NCBI GenBank assembly: GCA_030693535.1
Contig: JAUYAL010000074.1
Location: forward strand, 62,001-126,000
DNA: 64,000 nt
Source of the DNA: Methylotenera sp.
GTDB taxonomy: Bacteria > Pseudomonadota > Gammaproteobacteria > Burkholderiales > Methylophilaceae
Direction of reading: 5' to 3'
In this document: piece after piece, positions 63,391-64,000 of the stretch
Position numbering within the stretch: the first letter of the stretch is position 1
Layout of the letters: each line of letters starts with the position of its first letter
Position numbers and translations under genes: made by a program
The notes under the pieces: model-generated
Seen by the model: only the letters and a program-made list of their open reading frames with translations
Told to the model about the DNA's origin: nothing
Database searches by the model: none

Positions 63391-64000
63391 TTATGTTGGC
63401 TCTAAAAACTGAACTACTGCATCCACAAACTGCTCTTGATGCGACAAGAAAGGCGCATGAGAGGCGCCTGCCATCACTCGCAAGAATCCTGCCGGTAAAT
63501 TTTGCATCATCCAATGTGCGGCTTGCACTGGTGCCAGCGTATCTCTATCACCATGAATCAGTAAGGTTGGTTTTCTTAATCGCGCGATTTCTGAACGTAA
63601 ATCTGTATCCAACAATACATCTAAGGCTCTTTGCAAAGTTTGTGTTGTCGGTGCTGGTCGCTCTTCAAGTTTTTTACGTAATAGTCTGACCGTCAATCTG
63701 GCACGCACATCTCCCATACATTGCAGAGTTAAAAACTGCGTCAGCGTTTTATGATAATCATTATCCATACTGGTCGCAAAGCGTCTGAATATCTCAGGTG
63801 CAATACCAGCATTCCACTCTTGCTGCGTACTATCATTATCTTTATTTACAAAACAAGGTGTTGAGCCAACTAAAACAAGTCTGCGAACCGCGTCAGGCTG
63901 ATCTATTGCAATACGCATCGCCACTTGACCACCCCATGACCAACCGACAACATCAGCATTTGCCGGCAATATCTCTGCAACTTTTTCTGCAATGATATGC
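63391..64000 (-). CDS. bioH: Pimeloyl-ACP methyl ester esterase BioH, N-terminus outside window
   Basis: Alpha/beta hydrolase removing the methyl ester that BioC adds, ending pimelate synthesis. The frame is open to base 64000, giving about 202 C-terminal residues. The nucleophile Ser is in GWSWGGQVAMRIA, the acid Asp in IHGDRDTLAPVQ and the His in GASHAPFLSH. It stops 5 bp before the bioC start. Confidence 0.92.
   Translation of the reverse strand, partial: HIIAEKVAEILPANADVVGWSWGGQVAMRIAIDQPDAVRRLVLVGSTPCFVNKDNDSTQQEWNAGIAPEIFRRFATSMDNDYHKTLTQFLTLQCMGDVRARLTVRLLRKKLEERPAPTTQTLQRALDVLLDTDLRSEIARLRKPTLLIHGDRDTLAPVQAAHWMMQNLPAGFLRVMAGASHAPFLSHQEQFVDAVVQFLEPT

Noticed and set aside
63386..63514. 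N-terminal extension of BioC
   Set aside because: Would overlap bioH and precedes the conserved BioC start at 63385.

Overview
The window reads as a chromosome segment of a low-GC betaproteobacterium, most likely of the Methylophilaceae (Methylotenera-like). The basis is the housekeeping gene order (murU-amgK divergent from lptD-surA-pdxA-rsmA; leuS-lptE-holA-proA-nadD; bioH-bioC-bioD), AT-rich coding sequence and the general style of the proteins. This taxonomic call is recognition from memory and was not tested by a search.

Layout. 1-11.2 kb is core: pepP (cut by the window edge), the MurNAc recycling pair murU/amgK, the outer-membrane biogenesis operon lptD-surA-pdxA-rsmA, adk, and an EptA-type lipid A phosphoethanolamine transferase. 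11.2-31 kb is accessory and signalling-rich. It holds small orphan proteins, three Crp/Fnr-like regulators, two REC proteins, a hemerythrin-PAS-GGDEF protein, a large CHASE3-PAS hybrid histidine kinase, a MarR/SnoaL pair, BON-domain and entericidin-type envelope proteins, several genes broken by one stop or frameshift, a dispersed repeat of about 160 bp, and an IS21-like relic end. 31-34.9 kb carries a MacAB-like ABC exporter with a DUF2127 protein and PagP. 35-43.6 kb is a block of small stress and envelope genes: DUF3309, a collagen-like lipoprotein, a glycine-zipper lipoprotein, ferritin-like, CsbD, Fe/Mn SOD, YqjK/YqjE/ElaB-type, an lmo0937-type peptide, BON and two secreted proteins. 43.8-46.2 kb has a PLD/cardiolipin synthase-like lipoprotein and a secreted partner. 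46.8-64 kb returns to core functions: leuS-lptE-holA-proA-nadD, an M48 protease, an MscS-type channel with a cyclic-nucleotide domain, a PPK2-type phosphotransferase, a cation efflux protein, tRNA-Arg(CCU), a Bcp-type peroxiredoxin, a PAS-GGDEF protein and bioD-bioC-bioH.

Main observation. A 16-bp palindrome of the form TGTnCGnnnnCGnACA recurs about 17 times between 11.5 and 43.7 kb, seven times with all ten fixed positions. I did not notice it in the core flanks. Most sites lie 60-130 bp upstream of stress or envelope genes or of regulators. Three palindromes are stacked in front of a Crp/Fnr-like gene at 14990. I infer a local regulon controlled by one or more of the three Crp/Fnr-like proteins encoded here, tying sensors (hybrid kinase, hemerythrin, REC and GGDEF proteins) to envelope and oxidative-stress proteins. 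The same region holds four genes each carrying a single disabling change, which suggests recent decay or relaxed selection.
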